A stretch of 9,719 nt of DNA. Origin: Frankiales bacterium. GTDB lineage: Bacteria; Actinomycetota; Actinomycetes; Mycobacteriales; Jatrophihabitantaceae. The stretch lies in contig JAOPUY010000375.1 of assembly GCA_025963265.1 (NCBI GenBank), positions 1 through 9,719 of the forward strand, in the 5' to 3' direction. A program made the translations under genes and the position numbers. Numbering within the stretch: the stretch's first letter is position 1; each line of letters starts with the position of its first letter. The notes under the pieces were generated by a model. The model saw only the letters and a list, made by a program, of their open reading frames with translations. It did no database searches and was not told the origin of the DNA. Below are positions 1 through 6,207 of this stretch, piece after piece.

Positions 1-2
1 CC

Positions 3-647
3 GCCCCGACCCCGGTCCCGTCCACCACGCTGCTGCCGGCCCAGGCTGCGCAGCAAGTGCTGGCCCTGATCGAGCCGTCGACCAACGTCACCACCGATCA
101 CACCGGCTCGGTCGCCGGCCGGGCGACTTACACGCTCGTGCTCACGCCGAAGGACGCTCGGTCCCGGGTGGGCTCGGTCCGCATCGCGTTGGACGGCAAG
201 ACCCGGGTGCCGCTGAGCGTGCAGGTCTTCGCCCGTGGACAGGACCGGCCCGCGCTGGATGTCTCCTTCACCCGGGTCGACTTCGGCGTCCCCGATGACT
301 CGAACTTCAACTTCCAGCCGGCCGCCGACGTCAAGGTGACTCAGACGCCGACGCCGACCGGGGTCGGTGGCCCGGCCGAGAAAGCCGAGCAGCGCGCGTT
401 GTCCAGCACGGGCAGCGGCTGGACTGCGGTGACCGAGGCGACCATCGCCTCCTCGCCCGCTCAGGCGGCCGAGCTGGTCTCGCAGGCCGGCCTCGTGCTC
501 GGCAATCTGCAGGCGGTCTCAGGCCCGTGGGGCAGCGGCAAGCTGCTGGTGACGCCGTTGGTGACCGCCCTGATCACCAACCAGGGCAAGCTTTACGCGG
601 GCGCGGTTGACCCGGCCCTGCTCTACCAAGCGGCCGAGGGCAAGTAA
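3..647 (+). CDS. LolA-like exported protein, 3' part (5' end outside window)
   Basis: The reading frame is open from the first bases of the window, so the gene starts upstream and only its last 214 codons are present. The visible part has the pattern of the actinobacterial LolA/MucB-type lipoprotein-binding fold: a strand-rich stretch with a YTLVLTPKD segment, then a VRIALDGKTRVPLSVQVFA segment, then SFTRVDFGVPD, which resembles the usual 'FT.V.FG.P' block. A low-complexity TPTPTG linker follows, and the C-terminal part (GSGKLLVTPLVTALITNQGKLYAGAV) looks like the extra domain seen in actinobacterial members. Such proteins are normally exported and membrane-anchored, but the signal peptide would lie outside the window. 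The ABC ATPase starts 6 nt after the stop, so the three genes probably form an operon. What the protein binds is unknown; a role in handling lipidated or hydrophobic ligands is inference from the family. The GTG at 57 is an internal codon, not a start. Confidence 0.8.
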   Translation, partial: APTPVPSTTLLPAQAAQQVLALIEPSTNVTTDHTGSVAGRATYTLVLTPKDARSRVGSVRIALDGKTRVPLSVQVFARGQDRPALDVSFTRVDFGVPDDSNFNFQPAADVKVTQTPTPTGVGGPAEKAEQRALSSTGSGWTAVTEATIASSPAQAAELVSQAGLVLGNLQAVSGPWGSGKLLVTPLVTALITNQGKLYAGAVDPALLYQAAEGK

Positions 648-653
648 CCCGCC

Positions 654-1589
654 TTGGCCGCGTTCGAGATCCAGACGCGCGCCTTGACCAAGCGCTTCCG
701 CGGCGGGCAGCTCGCGGTGAGCTCGGTCGACCTCGCGGTGCCGGCGGGCGCGGTCTTCGGTTTCTTGGGGCCTAACGGGTCGGGCAAGACCACCACCATC
801 CGGATGCTGCTGGGACTGGTGTTTCCCACCGCCGGTGAGATCTCGCTGCTCGGCTCGCCGATGCCCGCCGCCGCGGCGGCTGTGCTGCCCGGGGTCGGCT
901 CGCTGGTCGAGGGGCCGGCCTTTCATCCCTACCTGTCCGGACGGGCCAACCTCGCGCGGCTCGACGCCGCGGATCGGCGGGCCCGGCGGCGGGGGGCTCG
1001 AAGCCGGGTGCAGCTCGCGTTGGAGCGCGTCGGGCTGGCCGCGGCGGCCGAGAAGCGCTACCGCAACTACTCGCTCGGAATGCGTCAGCGACTGGGGATC
1101 GCCGCCGCGCTGCTGCAGCCGCGCCGCTTGCTGATCCTCGACGAGCCGACGAACGGTTTGGACCCGCAGGGCACCCGCGAGGTGCGTCATCTCATCGCCG
1201 AGCTGGCCCGCGACGGCAGCACGGTATTCGTCTCCTCCCATCTGCTCAGCGAGGTCGAGCAAATGTGCAGCCACGTCGGGGTGATGCGGACGGGTTCACT
1301 GGTCTGGCAGGGCTCGATGACCGAGCTGGCGGCCGAGCAACGTGCGCGGGTCAGCGTGGAGACGGCCGACTCGAGCCTGGCTAAAGCGGTGCTGGCCGAC
1401 TTGGGGCTGTCCGAGATCCGCGAGGACGTCGGATCGGCCTCGGCCGTGATCGGCGCGCGGCGGCCTGAGGACGTCGTCGTCGCGCTCGTCGCGGCCGGCG
1501 TCGGGGTGCGCGCTTTCACGGTGGCCAAGCCGAGGCTGGAAGACGTCTTCGTGCAGCTGACCGGGGAGGGCTTCGATGTCAGCGGCTGA
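654..1589 (+). CDS. ABC transporter ATP-binding protein
   Basis: This is the cytoplasmic ATPase of an ABC-2 type exporter, 311 aa. Walker A is GPNGSGKTT at residues 39-47, the signature motif is YSLGMRQ at about 139-145, Walker B with the catalytic glutamate is LLILDEP at 159-165, the D-loop is GLD at 168-170 and the switch histidine is H196 in FVSSHLL. At the Q-loop position it has glutamate (VEGPAFHPYLSGRANL, E86), as in BcrA/LanF-like ATPases. The C-terminal 90 residues are the usual accessory domain. The only reasonable start is TTG at 654; a GAGGG about 13 nt upstream is a weak, distant ribosome-binding site, so translational coupling to the upstream stop (645-647) is likely. The 3' end overlaps the permease gene by 14 nt. 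The substrate is not evident; antibiotic, lipid or peptide export are all possible for this subfamily. Confidence 0.93.
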   Translation: MAAFEIQTRALTKRFRGGQLAVSSVDLAVPAGAVFGFLGPNGSGKTTTIRMLLGLVFPTAGEISLLGSPMPAAAAAVLPGVGSLVEGPAFHPYLSGRANLARLDAADRRARRRGARSRVQLALERVGLAAAAEKRYRNYSLGMRQRLGIAAALLQPRRLLILDEPTNGLDPQGTREVRHLIAELARDGSTVFVSSHLLSEVEQMCSHVGVMRTGSLVWQGSMTELAAEQRARVSVETADSSLAKAVLADLGLSEIREDVGSASAVIGARRPEDVVVALVAAGVGVRAFTVAKPRLEDVFVQLTGEGFDVSG

Positions 1590-2424
1590 GGTCCTCGCGC
1601 CCGCCGGCCGAACCGGGCTGGGCGGCCGGTTGCTGGCCAGCGAGCTGACCCTGATTCTTCGCCGCCGCCGCAATCAACTGCTGCTGGTTGCCCTGGCGGC
1701 GATCCCGCTCGCGATCGGGTTGGCCACCCGATTCGCCGGATCGGCTGGCTCGCGGGACAGCGTGCTCAGCGGACTGACCAACAACGGGGTGGTCGTCGGC
1801 TTTGGCACGTTGGTCGCGGTGCTGCCGATCTTCCTGCCGCTGGTCGTCTCGGTGGTCGCCGGCGACAGCGTGGCCGGCGAGGCCAATCTCGGCACGCTGC
1901 GCTACCTGCTGATCGTCCCGGTCAGCCGGACCCGGCTGCTCGCGTCGAAGTTCGCGGCGCTGGTGGCCTGGTGCGTGCTCATGACGGCGGTGCCGGCCCT
2001 GATCGGTCTGTTGATCGGGGTCATCTTGTTCCCCAACGCTCAGATCACCGTGCTCTCCGGCAATCAGATCGGCCTGGCCGACGGGTCCGCGCGGCTGCTG
2101 GTGGCCATCGGCTACGGCGCGCTGATGATGATCGGGTTCGCCGCGCTGGCCTTGTTCATCTCGACCCTCACCGAGGTTCCGATCGCCGCGATGGCCACCG
2201 CGTTGACGCTGGCCGTGGTGATGCAGGTGCTCGACCTCGTGTCGGCGCTGCACGCGATCCACCCCTGGCTGATCAGCCACTACTTCTTCAACATCAGCGA
2301 CCTGCTGCGCGCGCCGGTGGACTTCAGCCGGCTGCAGCACGGCGCGCTCGTCGCACTGGGCTACGTGCTGGTCTTCTGGACCGCGGCCTGGGCCCGACTG
2401 AGCACCAAGGACATCTCGAGCTGA
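1576..2424 (+). CDS. ABC-2 type transporter permease
   Basis: A 282-aa integral membrane protein that pairs with the preceding ATPase. About six hydrophobic segments are visible, near residues 35-55, 72-98, 126-151, 174-198, 201-225 and 255-276. Between the second and third lies the ABC-2 landmark GEANLGTLRYLLIVPVSRTR, the cytoplasmic coupling region of this family. The ATG at 1576 lies inside the ATPase gene (14-nt overlap) and is preceded by a strong GGGGAGG at 1563-1569 with 6-nt spacing, so the start is well supported. It is expected to form the membrane channel of the exporter as a homodimer. The stop is separated by only 2 nt from the stop of the opposing DUF2630 gene, so the two transcripts converge and any terminator must lie within a coding sequence. 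Confidence 0.92.
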   Translation: MSAAEVLAPAGRTGLGGRLLASELTLILRRRRNQLLLVALAAIPLAIGLATRFAGSAGSRDSVLSGLTNNGVVVGFGTLVAVLPIFLPLVVSVVAGDSVAGEANLGTLRYLLIVPVSRTRLLASKFAALVAWCVLMTAVPALIGLLIGVILFPNAQITVLSGNQIGLADGSARLLVAIGYGALMMIGFAALALFISTLTEVPIAAMATALTLAVVMQVLDLVSALHAIHPWLISHYFFNISDLLRAPVDFSRLQHGALVALGYVLVFWTAAWARLSTKDISS

Positions 2425-2426
2425 CC

Positions 2427-2627
2427 TCAGGCCTCGCCGAACTCGTCGGAGGCGCGCCGCTGTCGCAGGGCCGTCCAGCACTCGTCGAGTTCGCGTTCGA
2501 TCCGCTCCAGCCGGGTCCGCTCGCGGGAATTGAGCCCGATGCCGGTGTGAGTCGATCGAAGGTGCTTCTCCTCGGCGACCAGGTCGTGAATCTGGCGCAA
2601 GATCGGCCGCTCCGTCTGCAGGGTCAT
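2427..2627 (-). CDS. DUF2630 family protein
   Basis: A 66-aa soluble, highly charged helical protein with no signal peptide. It shows the two DUF2630 blocks: IHDLVAEEKHLR at residues 13-24 and RLERIERELDECWTALRQRR at about 39-58. The family is small, common in actinomycetes and of unknown function; the two predicted helices suggest a helical hairpin that may oligomerise. It is slightly shorter than many members, which often carry a longer tail. The ATG at 2625-2627 is supported by AGAGGAG (2634-2640 on the complementary strand) with 6-nt spacing. It converges on the ABC permease gene with a 2-nt gap. Upstream on the same strand is the lipoprotein gene, separated by about 140 bp containing a tandem repeat, so co-transcription is possible but not evident. 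Confidence 0.85.
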   Translation of the reverse strand: MTLQTERPILRQIHDLVAEEKHLRSTHTGIGLNSRERTRLERIERELDECWTALRQRRASDEFGEA

Positions 2628-2705
2628 GGCACGCTCCTCTGGCTGCGCTCCCGTGCCTACAGTGTGGGGCAGCGCGGCGTTTTGCGCAGCCGGGTCCGTG
2701 GCCGC

Positions 2706-2774
2706 GGCCGGGCGAGGCCCAGATTGCGGGCCGGGCGAGGCCCAGATTGCGGGCCGGGCGAGGCCCCGATTAGG
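2706..2774. repeat. Three 23-bp tandem repeats, each able to form a hairpin
   Basis: Three head-to-tail 23-bp units start at 2706, 2729 and 2752. Units 1 and 2 are identical over 23 bp; unit 3 differs at a few 3' positions. Each unit contains GGCCGGGCGAGGCC, and in units 2 and 3 the flanking bases extend this to GGGCC-GGGCGA-GGCCC, a 5-bp G/C stem with a 6-nt loop. The stop codon of the lipoprotein gene (2770-2772) lies inside unit 3, so on the minus strand the repeats form the start of its 3' untranslated region. They could act as a Rho-independent-like terminator without a U tract or as an RNA-stability element, or be slippage-generated. Confidence 0.85.
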
Positions 2775-3237
2775 GCGTGCTCGGCAGGCCGCCGAGGTTG
2801 CCCAGCGCCGACTGAAGCTCAGACAGCGCCGCGCTCGAGTCGCCGTTGACGCAGGACCGGGCCGCGGTCTGGGTCGACTGCAGGGCCGAGCGGAGTTGCT
2901 GGGCGACCGTGGGATCAGGCGGCAGCGGTTGGCTGAGCAACCGCGTCGACTCCGACAGCAGTGACGCGCACACCGAAGTGGCCGCGCTGGCCGAGCCGCT
3001 CTGCTGGTCGCCGTTCAGCGTCGAGAGTTGGCTGCCCAGCGCGGTGAGGTCCTTGGCGTGCTGCAAGGCCCAAGTGGCGGTGCCGACGTCCGAGCCGAGG
3101 CCGGACAGCAGGCTGGCGCCGGATTGACCAGCGGCCGCGCTGGCGAGCCCGGTCGTGCCCAGGCCGCCGCTGCTGGTGCAGGCGCTGAGCGCGAGCCCGC
3201 TGACCAGGACCGCAACGGCGGGAGCGAGCAGTCGCAT
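2770..3237 (-). CDS. Small alanine/serine-rich lipoprotein
   Basis: A 155-aa predicted lipoprotein. The N-terminus is a classic lipoprotein signal: MRLL, a hydrophobic core, then the lipobox LSAC at residues 17-20, so C20 should be lipidated and the mature protein tethered outside the membrane. The mature part begins with a Gly/Ser/Thr/Ala-rich stretch and continues as a probably helical region with two further cysteines (in TSVCASLL and ARSCVNGD) that could form a disulfide. I do not recognise a named family; actinomycete genomes contain many small lipoproteins of this kind. The start is supported by GGAGG at 3243-3247 (complementary strand), 5 nt from the ATG. It is transcribed away from the MFS transporter gene; the 3238-3350 interval must hold both promoters. 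Its stop codon falls inside the 23-bp repeat array. Confidence 0.8.
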   Translation of the reverse strand: MRLLAPAVAVLVSGLALSACTSSGGLGTTGLASAAAGQSGASLLSGLGSDVGTATWALQHAKDLTALGSQLSTLNGDQQSGSASAATSVCASLLSESTRLLSQPLPPDPTVAQQLRSALQSTQTAARSCVNGDSSAALSELQSALGNLGGLPSTP

Positions 3238-3314
3238 CGGAGCCTCCGAGTCGGAATCAATTCACCCACCCGATCGACCGGGCAGCCGCCGGCGTGAGGA
3301 TGTCGGGCTGATTC

Positions 3315-3343
3315 GGGACGCTCATAGCCGGCCGACCTACACT
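3315..3343 (+). promoter_or_regulatory. Possible promoter for leaderless mini-ORF and MFS gene
   Basis: A -10-like TACACT (3338-3343, TAnnnT pattern) lies 17 bp after GGGACG (3315-3320, three of six matches to TTGACA). The GTG at 3351 follows the -10 hexamer by 7 nt, where transcription would be expected to start, so the transcript would be leaderless. The -35 is weak. Confidence 0.4.
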
Positions 3344-3350
3344 GCGGGAC

Positions 3351-3403
3351 GTGAACGACGAGCCTGAGAACCTGCCCCACCAGACCTTGACCCCCTCGTC
3401 GAC

Positions 3404-3407
<4 letters not shown>
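3351..3407 (+). CDS. Possible leaderless 18-aa upstream ORF
   Basis: GTG at 3351 opens an 18-codon frame (VNDEPENLPHQTLTPSST, first residue fMet) whose TGA stop at 3405-3407 overlaps the GTG start of the MFS transporter in a GTGA arrangement. There is no Shine-Dalgarno sequence for either start, but a -10-like hexamer ends 7 nt before this GTG. Leaderless short ORFs upstream of genes are well documented in actinobacteria. Here it could supply ribosomes to the transporter start by termination-reinitiation. No conservation data are available, so it may be chance. Confidence 0.35.
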
Positions 3408-4873
<1,466 letters not shown>

Positions 4874-4932
4874 CCGGGCCACGTCGCCTTCCTGCGCGGT
4901 CTTCTTGTCCCCGGTCCGCTGGAAGATCGTTA

Positions 4933-4961
4933 CAGACAGGGCGCGCCGGCAGCGGTACGGT
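4933..4961 (+). promoter_or_regulatory. Probable promoter of the GYD-domain gene
   Basis: CAGACA (4933-4938, four of six matches to TTGACA) and TACGGT (4956-4961, TAnnnT) are separated by 17 bp. The predicted start near 4968 gives a leader of about 27 nt that carries the Shine-Dalgarno sequence of the gene at 4995. The 121 bp after the MFS stop thus hold a promoter; I see no clear terminator there. Confidence 0.45.
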
Positions 4962-4994
4962 CAGTGGTCCAATCAGTTGTCCTGAGGGGGAAAG

Positions 4995-5318
4995 ATGGAC
5001 ACTTTCGTCATGCTGAGCAGGCTATCCACGCTGGGCGGCCAGACTCTGCACACCCATCCGGACCGGCTCGCCGACGTCGACGCGGAGGTCGAGGTGATGC
5101 GGTGCAAGGTGATCGGGCAGTGGGCGCTGCTGGGGCAGTACGACTTCCTGACCATCATCGAGGCGCCCGACGCGGAGACCGCCGCCCACCTTTCGGTGGA
5201 TCTCGCCTCGCGCGGCACCGTGCAGATCGAGACCATGGCTGCGATTCCGCTGCAGCGATTCATCAACAAACTCAAGGGCGACGAGCAGCTGGGCAAGGGC
5301 GAGGTGGAGCGCGAGTAG
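4995..5318 (+). CDS. GYD domain-containing protein
   Basis: A 107-aa soluble protein of the GYD family, a ferredoxin-like (dimeric alpha-beta barrel type) fold of unknown function named after its Gly-x-Tyr-Asp signature. Here the signature is GQYD at residues 47-50 within WALLGQYDFLTIIEAPD, followed by the usual helix (AETAAHLSVDLASRG) and last strand (VQIETMAAIP). The N-terminal strand (TFVMLSRLS) and the first helix are also typical. The start is well supported: ATG at 4995 preceded by GAGGGGG (4984-4990) with 4-nt spacing. Length is normal. It appears to have its own promoter and converges on the ferredoxin/P450-relic pair, with a 23-nt gap to their 3' end. No function can be inferred from context. 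Confidence 0.88.
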   Translation: MDTFVMLSRLSTLGGQTLHTHPDRLADVDAEVEVMRCKVIGQWALLGQYDFLTIIEAPDAETAAHLSVDLASRGTVQIETMAAIPLQRFINKLKGDEQLGKGEVERE

Positions 5319-5319
5319 C

Positions 5320-5336
5320 CGCGGGCTAGCGCCGCG
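5320..5336. terminator. Short G/C hairpin between convergent genes
   Basis: CGCGG-GCTAGCG-CCGCG forms a 5-bp stem immediately after the GYD stop and just beyond the stop of the opposing P450 relic. It could serve as a bidirectional terminator, but the stem is short and has no T tract on either side. Confidence 0.3.
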
Positions 5337-5341
5337 TCGGA

Positions 5342-5518
5342 TCAGCCGCCGACCTTGGCTGGGTCTGAGCGGACGGGCAGCGGCGCAGCCAGCCGGATTT
5401 CGACCTCGTAGTCGGGCATCCGGTCTAGCACCGTGGTCAGCCTGCGCTTGAACGCCATGCGGGCCAAGGTGATCTCCTCGAACTCAGGCCGATAGCGATC
5501 GTTCTCGCGATCGTTCAG
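5342..5518 (-). pseudogene. Cytochrome P450 C-terminal remnant
   Basis: This frame encodes 58 residues from a CTG that overlaps the ferredoxin stop as CTGA. The part LARMAFKRRLTTVLDRMPDYEVE closely resembles the region right after the heme-binding loop of actinobacterial P450s, where LARM begins the L helix and the RMPDYE block follows. The whole upstream P450 is missing: no ExxR, no FGxGxHxCxG loop and no heme cysteine. The end also lacks the usual 'G..LPV.F' closing strand. It therefore cannot be an active P450; I read it as the relic left by a large internal deletion fusing ferredoxin to the P450 tail. A 10-bp direct repeat (5495-5504, 5507-5516) sits exactly at the junction. There is no normal start codon at its head; a TTG with GAGGAG 6 nt upstream exists internally but is probably coincidence. 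Family call by eye, moderate confidence. Confidence 0.55.
5495..5516. repeat. 10-bp direct repeat at the ferredoxin/P450-relic junction
   Basis: GCGATCGTTC occurs at 5495-5504 and again at 5507-5516, separated by TC (12-bp period). It spans the last ferredoxin codon and the start of the P450-like remnant, and may mark the junction of the rearrangement that removed the P450 body. Confidence 0.7.
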
Positions 5519-5706
5519 TAGAGGACGATGGCCTGTTCTGGGCAGGAGCCGGCCGCCTCGGCGACTGCCGCCTCCTGGTCGGGCGGGACCTGCTCGAGGA
5601 CCGCGTGCGAGTGGCCGTCGATGTCGCTGAGCTCGAACATGGCCGGAGCTCGCATGGCGCAGAGCGTGTGCCCTTGGCAGAGTTCCGGATCGACCCGAAC
5701 CTTCAC
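5515..5706 (-). CDS. Ferredoxin, CxxHxxC type (P450 redox-partner class)
   Basis: A 63-aa single-cluster ferredoxin that should carry electrons in the cytoplasm. The cluster ligands are C10, C16 and C55, in C10-QG-H13-TL-C16 and SC55PEQAI. The position of the usual second cysteine is histidine (CxxHxxC...CP), a variant known among actinobacterial P450-associated ferredoxins that bind [3Fe-4S] or His-ligated [4Fe-4S] clusters. The start is GTG at 5704-5706: GAGGAGG (5714-5720, complementary strand) lies 7 nt upstream and the resulting MKVRVDPELC N-terminus is standard; a longer frame reaching 5769 would add 21 non-homologous residues. A 155-nt leader is implied by the promoter candidate at 5868-5896. 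Its stop overlaps a P450 tail remnant, so this ferredoxin has apparently lost its adjacent P450 and must serve a distant partner or be decaying. No ferredoxin reductase is nearby. Confidence 0.9.
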   Translation of the reverse strand: MKVRVDPELCQGHTLCAMRAPAMFELSDIDGHSHAVLEQVPPDQEAAVAEAAGSCPEQAIVLY

Positions 5707-5713
5707 GGTGATT

Positions 5714-5720
5714 CCTCCTC
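5714..5720 (-). promoter_or_regulatory. Ribosome-binding site fixing the ferredoxin start
   Basis: GAGGAGG on the minus strand, 7 nt before GTG 5706. It decides for the 63-aa form over the longer open frame. Confidence 0.85.
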
Positions 5721-5867
5721 GTGGGGACCTGCGCTGGTGAATCGAGTGGCTGTCGGGCCGTGCGGTCAAGTCGTGTTGTCAGCTGGAGAAGCGGCTGGCG
5801 CCCCGCTCGGAATGGGATCCCGGGCCGTCTCAACTGCGAGCTTCCGGTCGGATTTAGTCGCGCGTCT

Positions 5868-5896
5868 TGGATATCACTTTGGCTTGACCGTGTCTA
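5868..5896 (-). promoter_or_regulatory. Probable ferredoxin promoter
   Basis: On the minus strand TAGACA (5891-5896, five of six matches to TTGACA) is followed after 17 bp by TATCCA (5868-5873), with TG one base upstream of the -10, giving an extended -10. Transcription would start near 5861. Confidence 0.5.
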
Positions 5897-5922
5897 GGGC
5901 CGCAGTGGTGCGCGGTGCCTAG
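5894..5922. repeat. Imperfect inverted repeat overlapping the ferredoxin -35
   Basis: CTAGG-g-CCGC and GCGG-tg-CCTAG form 5-bp plus 4-bp arms around an 8-nt centre. The left arm overlaps the -35 element (5891-5896), so it is placed like an operator. No regulator gene is adjacent. Confidence 0.4.
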
Positions 5923-5976
5923 GTCGCGTCGTCCTGAGTTGAGCGCTTCCTGGGCTGCCCCGTGGGTTGGCGCGGC

Positions 5977-6150
5977 ATTTTCATCCACGTGGACGATGTT
6001 GTGGGGCCTGAACGGCGGTGCGGCTCGCGTTTTCGTCCAGGTGGACGATTCTGAGCGTGCGCGGGTGGTACGGCGGCGCGTTTTCGTCCAGGTGGACGAT
6101 TCTGAGCGTGCGCGGGTGGTGCGGCGGGGCGTTTTCGTCCAGGTGGATGA
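5977..6150. repeat. Array of four 16-bp palindromes at 51-52 bp spacing
   Basis: Four copies of a 16-bp palindrome occur at 5981-5996, 6033-6048, 6084-6099 and 6135-6150, offsets 52, 51 and 51. The two central copies are perfect: TCGTCCA-GG-TGGACGA. The first has TCATCCA in its left arm and the last TGGATGA in its right arm, each one mismatch. All are preceded by TTT on the plus strand. The central copies sit in 51-bp units (starting 6029 and 6080) that agree at 49 of 51 positions, whereas the outer copies share little beyond the palindrome and its short flank. The spacing is close to five helical turns, placing all sites on one face of the DNA. The array lies upstream of the ferredoxin promoter candidate. 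It may be an operator array or a repetitive extragenic palindrome cluster. Confidence 0.85.
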
Positions 6151-6169
6151 ATTTGCGCGGATGAATTTG
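6145..6169. repeat. 11-bp direct repeat at the end of the palindrome array
   Basis: GGATGAATTTG occurs at 6145-6155 and 6159-6169 (14-bp period). The first copy contains part of the right arm of the last palindrome, so this looks like a local duplication of a half-site. Confidence 0.75.
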
Positions 6170-6207
6170 AGCGGACGTTGCGCGGACGATCAGGTCGCGC
6201 CGATCGC

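Larger units (their letters stand above)
5707..6207. other. 500-bp intergenic region without a credible gene
   Basis: Between the ferredoxin start and the 3' end of the signal-peptidase fusion gene lie, in order, a ribosome-binding site, a leader of about 155 nt, a minus-strand promoter candidate overlapped by an imperfect inverted repeat, and an array of four 16-bp palindromes with 51-52 bp spacing. Open frames here (for example one on the plus strand from 5915 with 17-residue peptide repeats) have no ribosome-binding site and run into antisense of the neighbouring gene, so I do not call them. Confidence 0.7.

Noticed and set aside
519..1274. Long antisense open frame opposite the ABC ATPase
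   Set aside because: It is a GC-rich shadow frame: Gln/Arg/Gly-rich, low-complexity translation with no family motif, while the opposite strand has all ABC motifs. The same applies to antisense frames at 1579-2481 and 3968-4882.
5977..6150. Possible CRISPR array
   Set aside because: The palindromes are only 16 bp and the intervening segments of the two central units are nearly identical, so there are no unique spacers; no cas genes are present.
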